This document shows positions 46,343-54,477 of a stretch of DNA of 64,000 nt, one piece after another; position 1 is the stretch's first letter, and every line of letters begins with the position of its first letter. Under the pieces are notes generated by a model, which worked only from the letters and a program-made list of their open reading frames with translations, did no database searches and was not told the origin of the DNA. Position numbers and translations under genes: made by a program. Origin of the DNA: Kaistia algarum (GTDB taxonomy: Bacteria; Pseudomonadota; Alphaproteobacteria; Rhizobiales; Kaistiaceae). The stretch is from assembly GCF_026343945.1 (NCBI RefSeq), contig NZ_JAPKNJ010000002.1, positions 930,001 to 994,000 of the forward strand, given 5' to 3'.

Positions 46343-47091
46343 TCGAAATCAAGCAGTTTCCGACCAAGGATGAGAACGCGATCGCTGCCGCGGCCTTGGG
46401 CGCTCAAGTCATCGCCAAGGCCATCGCCGAACGAGGCTCTGCCAACATTGTTGTCGCGACCGGCGCCAGTCAGTTCGAAATGCTTGAGGCGTTGATCGGA
46501 CGCGACGAGATCGATTGGTCGCGCGTTACCGCGTTCCATCTCGACGAATATATCGGCATGCCCGATACCCATCCGGCCAGCTTCCGTCGCTATCTCCAGG
46601 AGCGTTTCGTCAGCAGACTGCCGACGCTGGGCGCCTTTCATTTTGTGCAGGGCGACGCTGAGGATCTCGACGCTGAACTCGCGCGCATTTGCGCCGTGCT
46701 GGATGAGCATCCGATCGATCTGACATTTGCGGGTATTGGTGAAAACGGCCACCTCGCTTTCAACGACCCGCCAGCCGATTTCGAGTCCACCGACGCTTAC
46801 AAGGTCGTGGATCTGGAGGCGCGTTGCCGGATGCAGCAGTTTGGCGAGGGATGGTTCGCCACCCTGGAAGATGTCCCCCATCGCGCGATTTCGATGACCG
46901 TGCAGAGAATTATGAGCAGCTCCGTCATCATTCTGACGGTACCGGACGAACGCAAATCGGAGGCTGTGAGGGAGGTTATTGAAGGTCCCGTCACCAATAT
47001 GTGGCCCGCCTCAATCCTCCAGACGCACCCGGCGTGCCACCTTTTTCTCGATATTCCTGCCTCGAGCAAGCTCACCAAGAAGCTGATCTAG
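46339..47091 (+). CDS. nagB: Glucosamine-6-phosphate deaminase/isomerase
   Basis: A 250-residue NagB-type enzyme converting glucosamine 6-phosphate to fructose 6-phosphate and ammonia. Signature regions are [12 protein letters not shown] near residue 42, [12 protein letters not shown] (63-74) with the catalytic Asp, and [18 protein letters not shown] with the Asn/His pair. The length fits NagB or GlcN6P-deaminase-like sugar isomerases, so a related substrate is possible. It overlaps the LacI gene and precedes an importer. No NagA deacetylase or kinase lies in the operon, so phosphorylation must happen elsewhere. Confidence 0.92.
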   Translation: MIEIKQFPTKDENAIAAAALGAQVIAKAIAERGSANIVVATGASQFEMLEALIGRDEIDWSRVTAFHLDEYIGMPDTHPASFRRYLQERFVSRLPTLGAFHFVQGDAEDLDAELARICAVLDEHPIDLTFAGIGENGHLAFNDPPADFESTDAYKVVDLEARCRMQQFGEGWFATLEDVPHRAISMTVQRIMSSSVIILTVPDERKSEAVREVIEGPVTNMWPASILQTHPACHLFLDIPASSKLTKKLI

Positions 47092-47101
47092 GTTCGAACC
47101 C

Positions 47102-47126
47102 GGCCGACGCCGCGAGGGTGTCGGCC
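47102..47126 (+). terminator. Hairpin between nagB and the binding-protein gene
   Basis: GGCCGAC (47102-47108) pairs with GTCGGCC (47120-47126) around an 11-base loop, ten bases after the nagB stop. A short pyrimidine run follows. It may attenuate transcription or set an RNA processing point between nagB and the transporter genes. Confidence 0.55.
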
Positions 47127-47158
47127 TTCTGGTCACCCAACAGAGAGTGGAACACGTC

Positions 47159-48328
47159 ATGACCTTCAAACGCTGGAAATCCAGTCTTTTAGTCGCAAGT
47201 GCAATCGTCGCGTCGACCATGCTCAGCGCCGCGGCCTTGGCCGAGCCGGTTACCATCAACGTCATTGACGTCGCTGGCGACCTTCAACTCAGCCAGCCGG
47301 CAATCGAGAAGTTCCAGGCGGAAAATCCGGATCTGGTTTCCAAATTCGTCTTCACCCAGGCAACCGCTCCAGAATTAGCCGGCAAGTTGAAGGCACAGCA
47401 GGATGCCGGGCGCGTCGACATCGATTTTGTCCTGACCGGCAATGACGCTCTGGCCGCCGGCATGGAACAGGGGCTCTGGCAGAACATCTTGCCCGCCCAT
47501 GCCGACATGTTCGGCGATCTGAAGGAACTCTATATTCCCGGCGCCTATCTGATGCAGGAAATGGCCAAGGGCCAGGCGTTCGTGCTGGATTGGTATCCGT
47601 CGGGCCCGCTGCTCGAATATGCTCCCGATCGCGTCAAGGAAGTGCCCAATACCCCTGAATCGCTTTTGGCATGGTGCAAGGCCAATCCCAATCGCTTCAT
47701 GTATGCCCGTCCAGCCAATTCGGGGCCGGGGCGTACTTTCGTGATGGGCCTTCCCTACATGCTCGGCGACAAGGATCCGCAGGATCCGATCCACGGCTGG
47801 GACAAGACCTGGGCCTATCTCAAGGAACTCGATACCTGCATCGAGTACTATACCGCCGGCACAACAGCCTCGATGAAGGAATTGGCGGAAGGATCGCGCG
47901 ATATCATCGCAACGACCACCGGCTGGGATATCAACCCGCGCTACCTCGGCATCGTCCCGGAAGACTACAAGATCGCTGCGTTCAAGAACTTCCATTGGGT
48001 GGGTGATGCCAACTACATGACCGTGCCGAAGGGTATCCCGCAGGAGAAACTGGACGTCGTTCTCAAGCTGATGGCGTTCCTGATGAAGCCGGAGCAGCAG
48101 GCGATGCTCTATGGTACGGCCTACATGTATCCCGGCCCGTCGATCAAGGGCGTGACGCTCGACATGGCTCCGGCCGAGAGCCAGGCGCTGATCAAGCAAT
48201 TCGGCCGTGCCGAATATGCCGACTTGATCGCGAATAATCCCACCGAGCCGCCGCTCGATGCCAAGCCGCTGGTCGCCATGTTCGACAAGTGGGACCGGGA
48301 AATCGGCGCTGCCAAGATGAAGAAATAG
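47159..48328 (+). CDS. ABC transporter substrate-binding protein (family 1, spermidine/iron/sugar type)
   Basis: A 389-residue periplasmic protein. The signal peptide (LLVASAIVASTMLSAAA) ends at AALAEP. The mature part has FQAENPDLVSKFVF, LTGNDALAAGMEQGLWQNI, GWDINPRYLGIVPEDY and MAFLMKPEQQAMLYG, a layout of cluster D / family 1 binding proteins rather than the ribose type of the other cassettes. ATG 47159 precedes the signal peptide; a GTG four codons earlier is possible. Its neighbours are NagB and a PotABC-like ATPase and permease pair, so an amino sugar or amino-containing glycoside is the likely ligand (inference). Confidence 0.9.
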   Translation: MTFKRWKSSLLVASAIVASTMLSAAALAEPVTINVIDVAGDLQLSQPAIEKFQAENPDLVSKFVFTQATAPELAGKLKAQQDAGRVDIDFVLTGNDALAAGMEQGLWQNILPAHADMFGDLKELYIPGAYLMQEMAKGQAFVLDWYPSGPLLEYAPDRVKEVPNTPESLLAWCKANPNRFMYARPANSGPGRTFVMGLPYMLGDKDPQDPIHGWDKTWAYLKELDTCIEYYTAGTTASMKELAEGSRDIIATTTGWDINPRYLGIVPEDYKIAAFKNFHWVGDANYMTVPKGIPQEKLDVVLKLMAFLMKPEQQAMLYGTAYMYPGPSIKGVTLDMAPAESQALIKQFGRAEYADLIANNPTEPPLDAKPLVAMFDKWDREIGAAKMKK

Positions 48329-48338
48329 CCTGGACTTC

Positions 48339-48365
48339 GCGGGTCGCCGTGATGCGGCGACCCGC
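48339..48365 (+). terminator. 10-bp hairpin between binding-protein and ATPase genes
   Basis: GCGGGTCGCC (48339-48348) pairs perfectly with GGCGACCCGC (48356-48365) around a seven-base loop, ten bases after the binding-protein stop. No U-run follows. It occupies the same place as the hairpin at 20260-20283 and probably stabilises the upstream message. Confidence 0.75.
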
Positions 48366-48404
48366 AATCAGGTGTTCTCTCAGTGACGAACGGGATTGAA
48401 GAGC

Positions 48405-49481
48405 ATGGCGACGGCGTCCGCCGACTTTCGCGAGCTGCGGCTCGATCGCATCAGCAGGACCTTCGGAGCCCAAAACGCTCTGAAGGAGATCAGCCTGACG
48501 GTGCAACGAGGCGAGTTTGTTGCACTCCTGGGCCCGTCGGGCTGCGGCAAGTCGACCGCACTCAATTGTCTGGCCGGGTTGTTGCCGCTCACTGGCGGTT
48601 CGATATGGCTGGATGACCGACGCATTGACACGCTGAAGCCCGAAGAGCGTGGCTTTGGCATGGTGTTCCAGAACTACGCCCTCTTCCCCCACATGAGCGT
48701 GCGGCGCAATGTCGGCTTCGGCCTGCAGATGCAAAGTGTCGCAAAGTCCGAGATCCAGCGGCGGGTTGATGAGGCGCTCGGCGTTGTTCGCCTGGAATCG
48801 CAAGCATCCAAACTGCCGGCGCAACTGTCCGGTGGACAGCAGCAACGTGTAGCGATTGCTCGAGCCATCGCTGTCGAGCCGCCGTTAGTTCTCATGGACG
48901 AGCCGCTCTCCAATCTCGATGCCAAGCTCCGGCTGGAAATGCGCGCTGAGATCCGCCGAATCCACCGGATGCTCGGCTCCGCGACGATCTATGTCACACA
49001 CGACCAGGACGAAGCCCTGTCTCTGGCAGACCGCATCGTCGTCCTGCGAGATGGATCGGTACGGCAGATCGGCACGCCGCAGGAGCTCTACAGGCGCCCT
49101 CTGCATGCCGACGTCGCCGAGTTCATGGGCTTCCGCAATAGCCTCCCCGGCAAGATCATTCGCCGCTCCGGCGAGGAGGTAGAAGTGGATTGCGGCCTTG
49201 GTGCAAGCTTGGTCGGGATAGCGTGCGATGCGAGGGACGGCGAGGACGTGGTCGTCGCGTTTCGGCCATCTGACTTGTTGGCGATGGCAGACGGGCCCAT
49301 CCAGGCCAATGTCGCCAGTATGGAATATCGCGGCGAGGCCTATTACGGCGCGGCGACGGGGGCGGCTGGCCAGGAACTGTTCTTTCGTTCCGATTCTCCG
49401 CTCGGCATCGGTGACGCCGTATCGCTCGGCGCATCGAAGGATGCCGTTCTTGTGTATGCTGCGAGGCAAGACCATGGCTGA
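48405..49481 (+). CDS. ABC transporter ATPase (PotA/UgpC-like)
   Basis: A 358-residue single ATPase with C-terminal TOBE-type domain. Walker A is LLGPSGCGKSTALN, Q-loop VFQNYALFPHMSVRRNV, signature LSGGQQQRVAIARAIA, Walker B VLMDEPLSNLDAKLR and switch VTHDQDEALSLADR. These are the standard motifs of the CUT1/spermidine/iron ATPases. ATG 48405 (MATASADFREL) is preferred to a TTG three codons earlier. The stop overlaps the first permease gene by eight bases. Confidence 0.94.
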   Translation: MATASADFRELRLDRISRTFGAQNALKEISLTVQRGEFVALLGPSGCGKSTALNCLAGLLPLTGGSIWLDDRRIDTLKPEERGFGMVFQNYALFPHMSVRRNVGFGLQMQSVAKSEIQRRVDEALGVVRLESQASKLPAQLSGGQQQRVAIARAIAVEPPLVLMDEPLSNLDAKLRLEMRAEIRRIHRMLGSATIYVTHDQDEALSLADRIVVLRDGSVRQIGTPQELYRRPLHADVAEFMGFRNSLPGKIIRRSGEEVEVDCGLGASLVGIACDARDGEDVVVAFRPSDLLAMADGPIQANVASMEYRGEAYYGAATGAAGQELFFRSDSPLGIGDAVSLGASKDAVLVYAARQDHG

Positions 49482-50367
49482 CACGTCGCAGAGCACCCTG
49501 TCTCTCCGGCACAGACTGGCCGAACGGGGCATCGATGGTGTCACGCTACTGGTTCTGCCGGCCTCGCTCTTCATCGTTCTGCTCTTCGTCTATCCCTTCG
49601 CCTATGGCTTCCTGCTCTCCTTCACCCCTGCCTCCGGCGACTGGCTGGAGAACTATCGACGTTTTTTCGACGATCCGTACATGTACCGGACGATCTGGCT
49701 CACGTTGCGCCTGGCCATTCCGGTAACCCTGCTCAATATCGCGATCTCCGTTCCGGTCGCCATGCAGGTGCGGCATCTGCGACGGCAGAGGCTGCTGACA
49801 ACGATCCTGGTGCTACCGATCACGCTCGGCACCGTGCTGGTCGCCGAAGGCCTGCTCAACTACCTCGGCCCACAAGGATGGTTGAATCGGGCGATGATCC
49901 TGTTTGGCTTCATCGATAAACCGATCCGCCTCGTCCACAATTACTGGGGCGTGTTCATCTCGCTGGTGATCACCGGGTTTCCGTTCACCTTCCTGCTGAC
50001 GCTTTCGATGATCTCGGGCATTGATCCGGTCCTGGAGCAGGCTGCGGCAACCTTGGGAGCGAGGGCACGGCATCGTTTCCAGAAGATCGTCCTGCCGCTG
50101 ATCTTGCCTGGCCTCGCCGTGACGTTTTGCCTGGCCTTCGTCGACGCCTTCTCCGTTTTTCCTTCGGCCGTCATGCTCGGCGCTCCCGCCGGCGAGACCC
50201 GAGTCATCTCGCTCGCCGCGTCCCAGGCCGCCTTCGAGCAGTATGACTATTCCTACGCATCCGCCATCGCGATGATCATGGCAGCGGTACAACTTTGCTT
50301 CGTCGGCGTGGTGCTGGCGCTGCGTGGTCTTTTCTACAAGGGACCGCTTGGCGGCGGGAAGGGCTGA
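49474..50367 (+). CDS. ABC transporter permease 1 (PotB-like)
   Basis: About 297 residues with six hydrophobic segments: VTLLVLPASLFIVLLFVYPF at the front and the EAA loop region EQAAATLGARARHRFQKIVLP, which contacts the ATPase. It pairs with the second permease directly downstream. ATG 49474 overlaps the end of the ATPase gene; a longer frame upstream is entirely inside that gene and lacks permease character. Spacing to permease 2 is two bases. Confidence 0.92.
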   Translation: MADTSQSTLSLRHRLAERGIDGVTLLVLPASLFIVLLFVYPFAYGFLLSFTPASGDWLENYRRFFDDPYMYRTIWLTLRLAIPVTLLNIAISVPVAMQVRHLRRQRLLTTILVLPITLGTVLVAEGLLNYLGPQGWLNRAMILFGFIDKPIRLVHNYWGVFISLVITGFPFTFLLTLSMISGIDPVLEQAAATLGARARHRFQKIVLPLILPGLAVTFCLAFVDAFSVFPSAVMLGAPAGETRVISLAASQAAFEQYDYSYASAIAMIMAAVQLCFVGVVLALRGLFYKGPLGGGKG

Positions 50368-50369
50368 CT

Positions 50370-51209
50370 ATGACCTTGGACAGCATCCTGGAAAAGCTCT
50401 GGAAGACCCTGATCTGGGCTTTCATGACTTTCTTCGTCATCAACGTCATCGCGATGATTGCGGTGGTGGTAGTCAATTCTTTCGGCACGCGCTGGCTCGG
50501 CACATGGCTGCCGGCAGCTTTCACATTGCGTTGGTATCTTTCTGCCTGGCGTGAATTTCAGCTGAGCGATGTGCTGCTGGTCACCTTCCAGATCGCAGGC
50601 GCCGTCGTGGTGCTTTCGGCTCTGATTGGCGTGCCCGCCGCCTATGCCTTGGCGAGGCGCAACTTTCCCGGCAAGTCGCTTGTGATGTTGCTCTTCCTGC
50701 TTCCGCTTCTGGTGCCGCCGATCACTTTCGGTGTTCCCTTGGCAACGGTGCTGTACCGATACGGCCTGGCGGGGACCATGAACGGTGTGATCCTGGCCAA
50801 CCTTGTACCGACGATCCCCTTCACGATCATTCTCATGATGCCCTTCGTGGAGCAGATCGATTCCCGCGTCGAAGCGGCTGCCCGGGTGTTCGGTGCCAGC
50901 ACCTGGCGGTTGTTCGTGCATGTTCTCGTGCCGCTGCTGGCACCGGGGATATTGGCAGCGTCACTGCTAGCGATGGTACGGACAGTCTCTATGTTCGAGC
51001 TCACATTCCTGACCGCCGGACCATCCAGCCAGACGCTCGTCGTCGCGCTGTACTATTCAGTCTTTGCAGCGGGCGTGCGCGCAGGACAGTCGATCGACGC
51101 CATGGCCGTGATCTACATGATGAGCACGCTAATCTGGCTGGTCGTCGCGCTCCGTTTTGTGAACCCGACGCAGATCGTAGGCCGTGCGAAGAAGGCTCGG
51201 ACGACCTGA
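50370..51209 (+). CDS. ABC transporter permease 2 (PotC-like)
   Basis: About 279 residues, six membrane segments, with ALIGVPAAYALARRNFPGKS, LLFLLPLLVPPITFGVPLAT and the EAA loop EAAARVFGASTWRLFVHVLVP. It forms the heterodimeric channel with permease 1. It is the last gene of the LacI-NagB-importer operon, with GGGAAGG before the ATG at 50370. No obvious intrinsic terminator follows in the 100 bases after the stop. Confidence 0.92.
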   Translation: MTLDSILEKLWKTLIWAFMTFFVINVIAMIAVVVVNSFGTRWLGTWLPAAFTLRWYLSAWREFQLSDVLLVTFQIAGAVVVLSALIGVPAAYALARRNFPGKSLVMLLFLLPLLVPPITFGVPLATVLYRYGLAGTMNGVILANLVPTIPFTIILMMPFVEQIDSRVEAAARVFGASTWRLFVHVLVPLLAPGILAASLLAMVRTVSMFELTFLTAGPSSQTLVVALYYSVFAAGVRAGQSIDAMAVIYMMSTLIWLVVALRFVNPTQIVGRAKKARTT

Positions 51210-51932
51210 CGTTGGCGATTGTGAACAAGCGCCCAAGTGGGACCTCGCACCAGTTGGCTTCAACTTATTGAGAGCACTTCAGGAATTCCCTATTTGCCGG
51301 GGTGTCGATCGGCGCTGATGGGGACCCCGGTTGTCTTCAAGATTTATGATGAAAATTAGATAGTTGGGTCGATTTAGACAGTGGCCGCCCGTCCGCGCCT
51401 GTTCACAAGTTGATGGCCGATACCCGGCTTCCCATCGACTGGGCGGGACAGCGTCAGACGCTTGGGTTTGAATAGCGATCTCACGGGACGCTTGGCGACA
51501 AGATCGTCGAGCCCGACTGCGTCGGCGCCGGCTCGGGAATACGGCCAGCCGGCTCGGCCATCGCTCGACGCAGAAACGACCTCCCACAATCACCACAGTC
51601 ATGCCTATTACTCAGGCGGCAGCGATGCCGTTGGTAGCGAACCGCCGCCAACAATCGTCGTAGGCGTCGGGCTGTCACGCTGTTGTCTCCTCCTGCCGCG
51701 ATCAGACGGACCGGCAAGCGCGCAGTCTGCGAACGCCCAGTCCCGACCGACATTGACTTCGGTACTGCCGAAAGTCGGCAGAGAGACGGGGCCGAGAAAA
51801 CGGCGCGGAATCGACGTGGAAAACGTCTCCTGAAACCACGACAGCGATGAGGCAGCCGCAAGCCGCGGAAATGGTCGGCGAATTCGAGGCGTCAAAAGAC
51901 AAAAATAGTAACAATATCAATGGTTTAGTAAG
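51210..51932. other. Intergenic stretch without a recognisable gene
   Basis: About 720 bases between the permease gene and tRNA-Ser. Frames of 70-125 codons occur on both strands, but none has a ribosome binding site or a family motif I know. Such decayed sequence beside the 3' end of a tRNA is common where elements have integrated and decayed, but I found no integrase or attachment repeat. Confidence 0.5.
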
Positions 51933-52025
51933 TGGCGGAGAGGAAGGGATTCGAACCCTCGAGACGGTTTTAAGCCGTCTACTCCCTTAGCAGGGGAGCG
52001 CCTTCGGCCACTCGGCCACCTCTCC
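51933..52025 (-). tRNA. tRNA-Ser(GCU): tRNA-Ser(GCU)
   Basis: Read on the minus strand, the acceptor stem GGAGAGG pairs with CCTCTCC, followed by discriminator G and an encoded CCA. The D region is TGGCCGAGTGGCCGAAGG. The anticodon loop CTGCTAA gives anticodon GCU within the stem CTCCC/GGGAG. A long variable arm (AGACGGCTTAAAACCGTCT) is typical of serine tRNAs, and the T arm has GGGTTCGAATCCC. It decodes AGC and AGU. Confidence 0.97.
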
Positions 52026-52324
52026 GTCGCCGGGAATATCCGACCGAACCACGGCAAACAAGCGGTTTCTCGGCTGCGGGGCCGTTTTGGGCCAAGACTG
52101 TGGGCAAAGCCGGCCCAAGACAGCGCGCCCTCGCCTGCCATCGTCTCGCCTTGAGAGTTGCTCTAGGCGGAAAACTCGAACGGGCACTCGGGAGATCGAT
52201 ATCTCGGGCCAATTCCGACAGGCGTCCGCCTGCCTGCCATGGTGGGGGCTCCTGGGCATCGATTCGGGCGGCCTGCTTCGGCCATAATGGCACAATGGAT
52301 TCGGGAGCCGCGCCGGGGGCTGCG

Positions 52325-53236
52325 ATGCATGAGATCGTCCTGATCGTCCTTTGCCTTGCGATCGGCGCCCTGCTGCGCTGGAGCGGGCGGCTGCCGGAGG
52401 GGGCCAACAAGGTTCTCGGCGCCTGGGTGATTAACGTCGCCCTCCCCGCCGCTGCGATCGGCAGCCTGCGCGGCATCGCGATCGACAGTGCCTGGTGGCT
52501 GGCCGCGGCAACGCCCTGGATCGGCGTGGGGCTGGCCATCGTCGTGCTGGTGCCGGTTTGCCGCGCCTTGGGCTGGTCGCGGCAACGCACCGGCGCGCTG
52601 CTGCTGGGCGCAGGCTGGGGCAACACTTCCTTTGTCGGCCTGCCGATGATCGCTGCCTTCGCCGGTCGCCAATGGCTTGGCCTCGGCATCGTCATCGATC
52701 TCTTCGGTTCCTATCTCGCCCTGTCAACGCTGGGCCTTGCAATCGCCGCCGTGGCGAGTTCGGGAAAGCTCGATGGGCGCGCCGTGGCGAAGCGGATCGC
52801 AACCTTCCCGCCCTTCATTGCCCTTATCGTCGCCATCGCCACCAAGGACCTGGCGCGACCCGACTGGGTGACGTCGATCGTCGAATCCCTCTCGGCCACG
52901 CTGACCCCGATCGCGCTGGCCGCGGTCGGCTCGGCGCTACGCTTCGACCGGCTTGCCGGCCATCTGCCCGCGCTCGGCGTCGGGCTCGCGTTCCGCCTTT
53001 TGCTGGCGCCGCTGGCGTTCGTCGGCCTCTATCTGGCGTTGGGCACGGCTGGTGATCCTGTCGCCAAGGTCGCCATGCTGGAAATGGCGATGCCGCCCAT
53101 GCTGGGCGCCAGCATCATCGCGCTCGACCATGATCTGGAGCCCGATCTCGGCGCCCTGCTGATCGGTATCGGAGTGCCCCTCTCCATGGCAACGGTCTGG
53201 GCATGGTGGACGATCATCGCCACGCTGCGGCCGTAG
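52325..53236 (+). CDS. AEC-family transporter (auxin efflux carrier-like permease)
   Basis: A 303-residue membrane protein with about ten hydrophobic segments in two halves, beginning MHEIVLIVLCLAIGALLRW. Family traits are NVALPAAAIGSLRG and GWGNTSFVGLPMIAAFAG in the first half and MLEMAMPPMLGASIIA in the second, where the bile-acid/auxin carrier fold has its crossing helices. AEC proteins export or import small organic anions; the substrate is unknown. ATG 52325 has GGGGGC ahead; an in-frame ATG ten codons earlier lacks one. It stands alone between the tRNA and the iron importer. Confidence 0.85.
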   Translation: MHEIVLIVLCLAIGALLRWSGRLPEGANKVLGAWVINVALPAAAIGSLRGIAIDSAWWLAAATPWIGVGLAIVVLVPVCRALGWSRQRTGALLLGAGWGNTSFVGLPMIAAFAGRQWLGLGIVIDLFGSYLALSTLGLAIAAVASSGKLDGRAVAKRIATFPPFIALIVAIATKDLARPDWVTSIVESLSATLTPIALAAVGSALRFDRLAGHLPALGVGLAFRLLLAPLAFVGLYLALGTAGDPVAKVAMLEMAMPPMLGASIIALDHDLEPDLGALLIGIGVPLSMATVWAWWTIIATLRP

Positions 53237-53267
53237 AAAGCATCACGCAGATACTCGGCACAGAAAA

Positions 53268-53280
53268 TAGAATAATTCTA
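53268..53280. promoter_or_regulatory. Irr-type iron control element (ICE) candidate
   Basis: TAGAATAATTCTA is a perfect inverted repeat TAGAA-TAA-TTCTA, matching the core of the ICE motif (TTTAGAA-N3-TTCTAAA) bound by Irr in rhizobia and relatives. It lies about 125 bases upstream of the start of an iron(III)-binding protein gene, in AT-rich DNA. It would tie this importer to cellular iron and heme status. Confidence 0.65.
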
Positions 53281-53405
53281 ATGTACAACTATCCAATAAT
53301 GTGAAACTATCTCAAAAAATAGCCGCGGACAATTCAACGATGTAAAGTTGACTTCATAATTCATCTATGGTCTTGCTCGCCCATCCTGAAACGGAGAGCA
53401 TCAGC

Positions 53406-54422
53406 ATGATCCGGAATACCCTGTTTGGCCTCTCGGCGCTTGTGACTGCCTTGTCGGCGAGCGCGGCGAGCGCGGCCGAGGTCAACCTGTATACGACGCG
53501 GGAGCCCGGTCTCATCCAGCCGCTGATCGATTCTTTCACGGCGAAGACCGGAACCAAGGTCAACACCGTGTTCCTCAAGGATGGGCTCGCCGAACGGGTC
53601 GCCAGCGAGGGCGCCAGTTCGCCGGCCGACATATTGATGACTGTCGACGCCGGCAATCTGGTCGATCTCGTCGACAAGGGCGTGACGCAGGCGATCGATT
53701 CCAAGGTGCTGACGGAGGCGGTTCCCGCGACTTTGCGCGACCCGAACAGCCATTGGTACGGCCTCTCCTATCGCGCCCGCGTTCTCTATGCGGCCAAGGA
53801 TCTCGACCTCTCGTCCTTCACCTATGAGCAGCTCGCCGATCCGAAATGGAAGGGCAAGGTCTGCATCCGCTCAGGCCAGCATCCCTACAACACGGCCCTC
53901 TTCGCCGACTACATCGCCCATCACGGCGCCGAGGCGACGGAAACCTGGCTTGCCGGCGTCAAGGCCAACCTCGCTCGCAAGGCCGGCGGCGGCGATCGCG
54001 ACGGCGCGCGCGACATTCTCGGCGGCATCTGCGACATCGCCATCGCCAATTCCTACTATGTCGGGCTGATGCGCTCCGGCAAGGGCGGCGAGGATCAGGT
54101 GAAGTGGGGCGAGGCGATCAAGGTCGTGCTGCCGACCTTCGAGAATGGCGGCACGCAAGTGAACATCTCCGGCGCCGCGCTCGCCAAGAACGCGCCGAAC
54201 AAGGCCGAGGCGATCCAGTTCCTCGAATATCTCGTCTCTGACGAGGCACAAAAGATCTATGCCGAGGCCAACTACGAATATCCGGTCAAGGCCGGCGTCC
54301 CCGCCGATCCGCTCATCGCCGCGCTCGGCACGCTGACGGTCGACGACAAGCCGCTCACCGAAATCGTCTCGTATCGCAAGCAGGCGAGCGAACTGGCCGA
54401 GAAGGTCGGCTTCGACAACTGA
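53406..54422 (+). CDS. Iron(III) ABC transporter substrate-binding protein (FutA/FbpA type)
   Basis: A 338-residue periplasmic ferric-iron-binding protein. The signal peptide ends at SAASAAEV. The mature protein has VNLYTTREPGLIQPLIDSFT, ADILMTVDAGNLVDLVDKG, WYGLSYRARVLYAAKDL, GKVCIRSGQHPYNTAL and ANSYYVGLM, where tandem tyrosines bind iron as in FutA/FbpA. ATG 53406 follows GGAGAG at a good distance. A strong hairpin separates it from the permease gene. An ICE-like site upstream suggests Irr control. Confidence 0.93.
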   Translation: MIRNTLFGLSALVTALSASAASAAEVNLYTTREPGLIQPLIDSFTAKTGTKVNTVFLKDGLAERVASEGASSPADILMTVDAGNLVDLVDKGVTQAIDSKVLTEAVPATLRDPNSHWYGLSYRARVLYAAKDLDLSSFTYEQLADPKWKGKVCIRSGQHPYNTALFADYIAHHGAEATETWLAGVKANLARKAGGGDRDGARDILGGICDIAIANSYYVGLMRSGKGGEDQVKWGEAIKVVLPTFENGGTQVNISGAALAKNAPNKAEAIQFLEYLVSDEAQKIYAEANYEYPVKAGVPADPLIAALGTLTVDDKPLTEIVSYRKQASELAEKVGFDN

Positions 54423-54431
54423 CAAAGGTTG

Positions 54432-54460
54432 GGCGGGAAGCCACGCCGGCTTCCCACCCT
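54432..54460 (+). terminator. Hairpin between iron-binding protein and permease genes
   Basis: GGGCGGGAAGCC (54432-54443) pairs with GGCTTCCCACCC (54449-54460) with one mismatch and a five-base loop, nine bases after the stop. A C-rich rather than T-rich run follows, so stabilisation of the binding-protein message is more likely than termination. Confidence 0.75.
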
Positions 54461-54477
54461 CCCCCAAGCCGACGCTG

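Noticed and set aside
51210..52025. Possible integrated element using tRNA-Ser as attachment site
   Set aside because: No integrase gene and no repeat of the tRNA 3' end seen within the window; the neighbouring sequence is only undefined.
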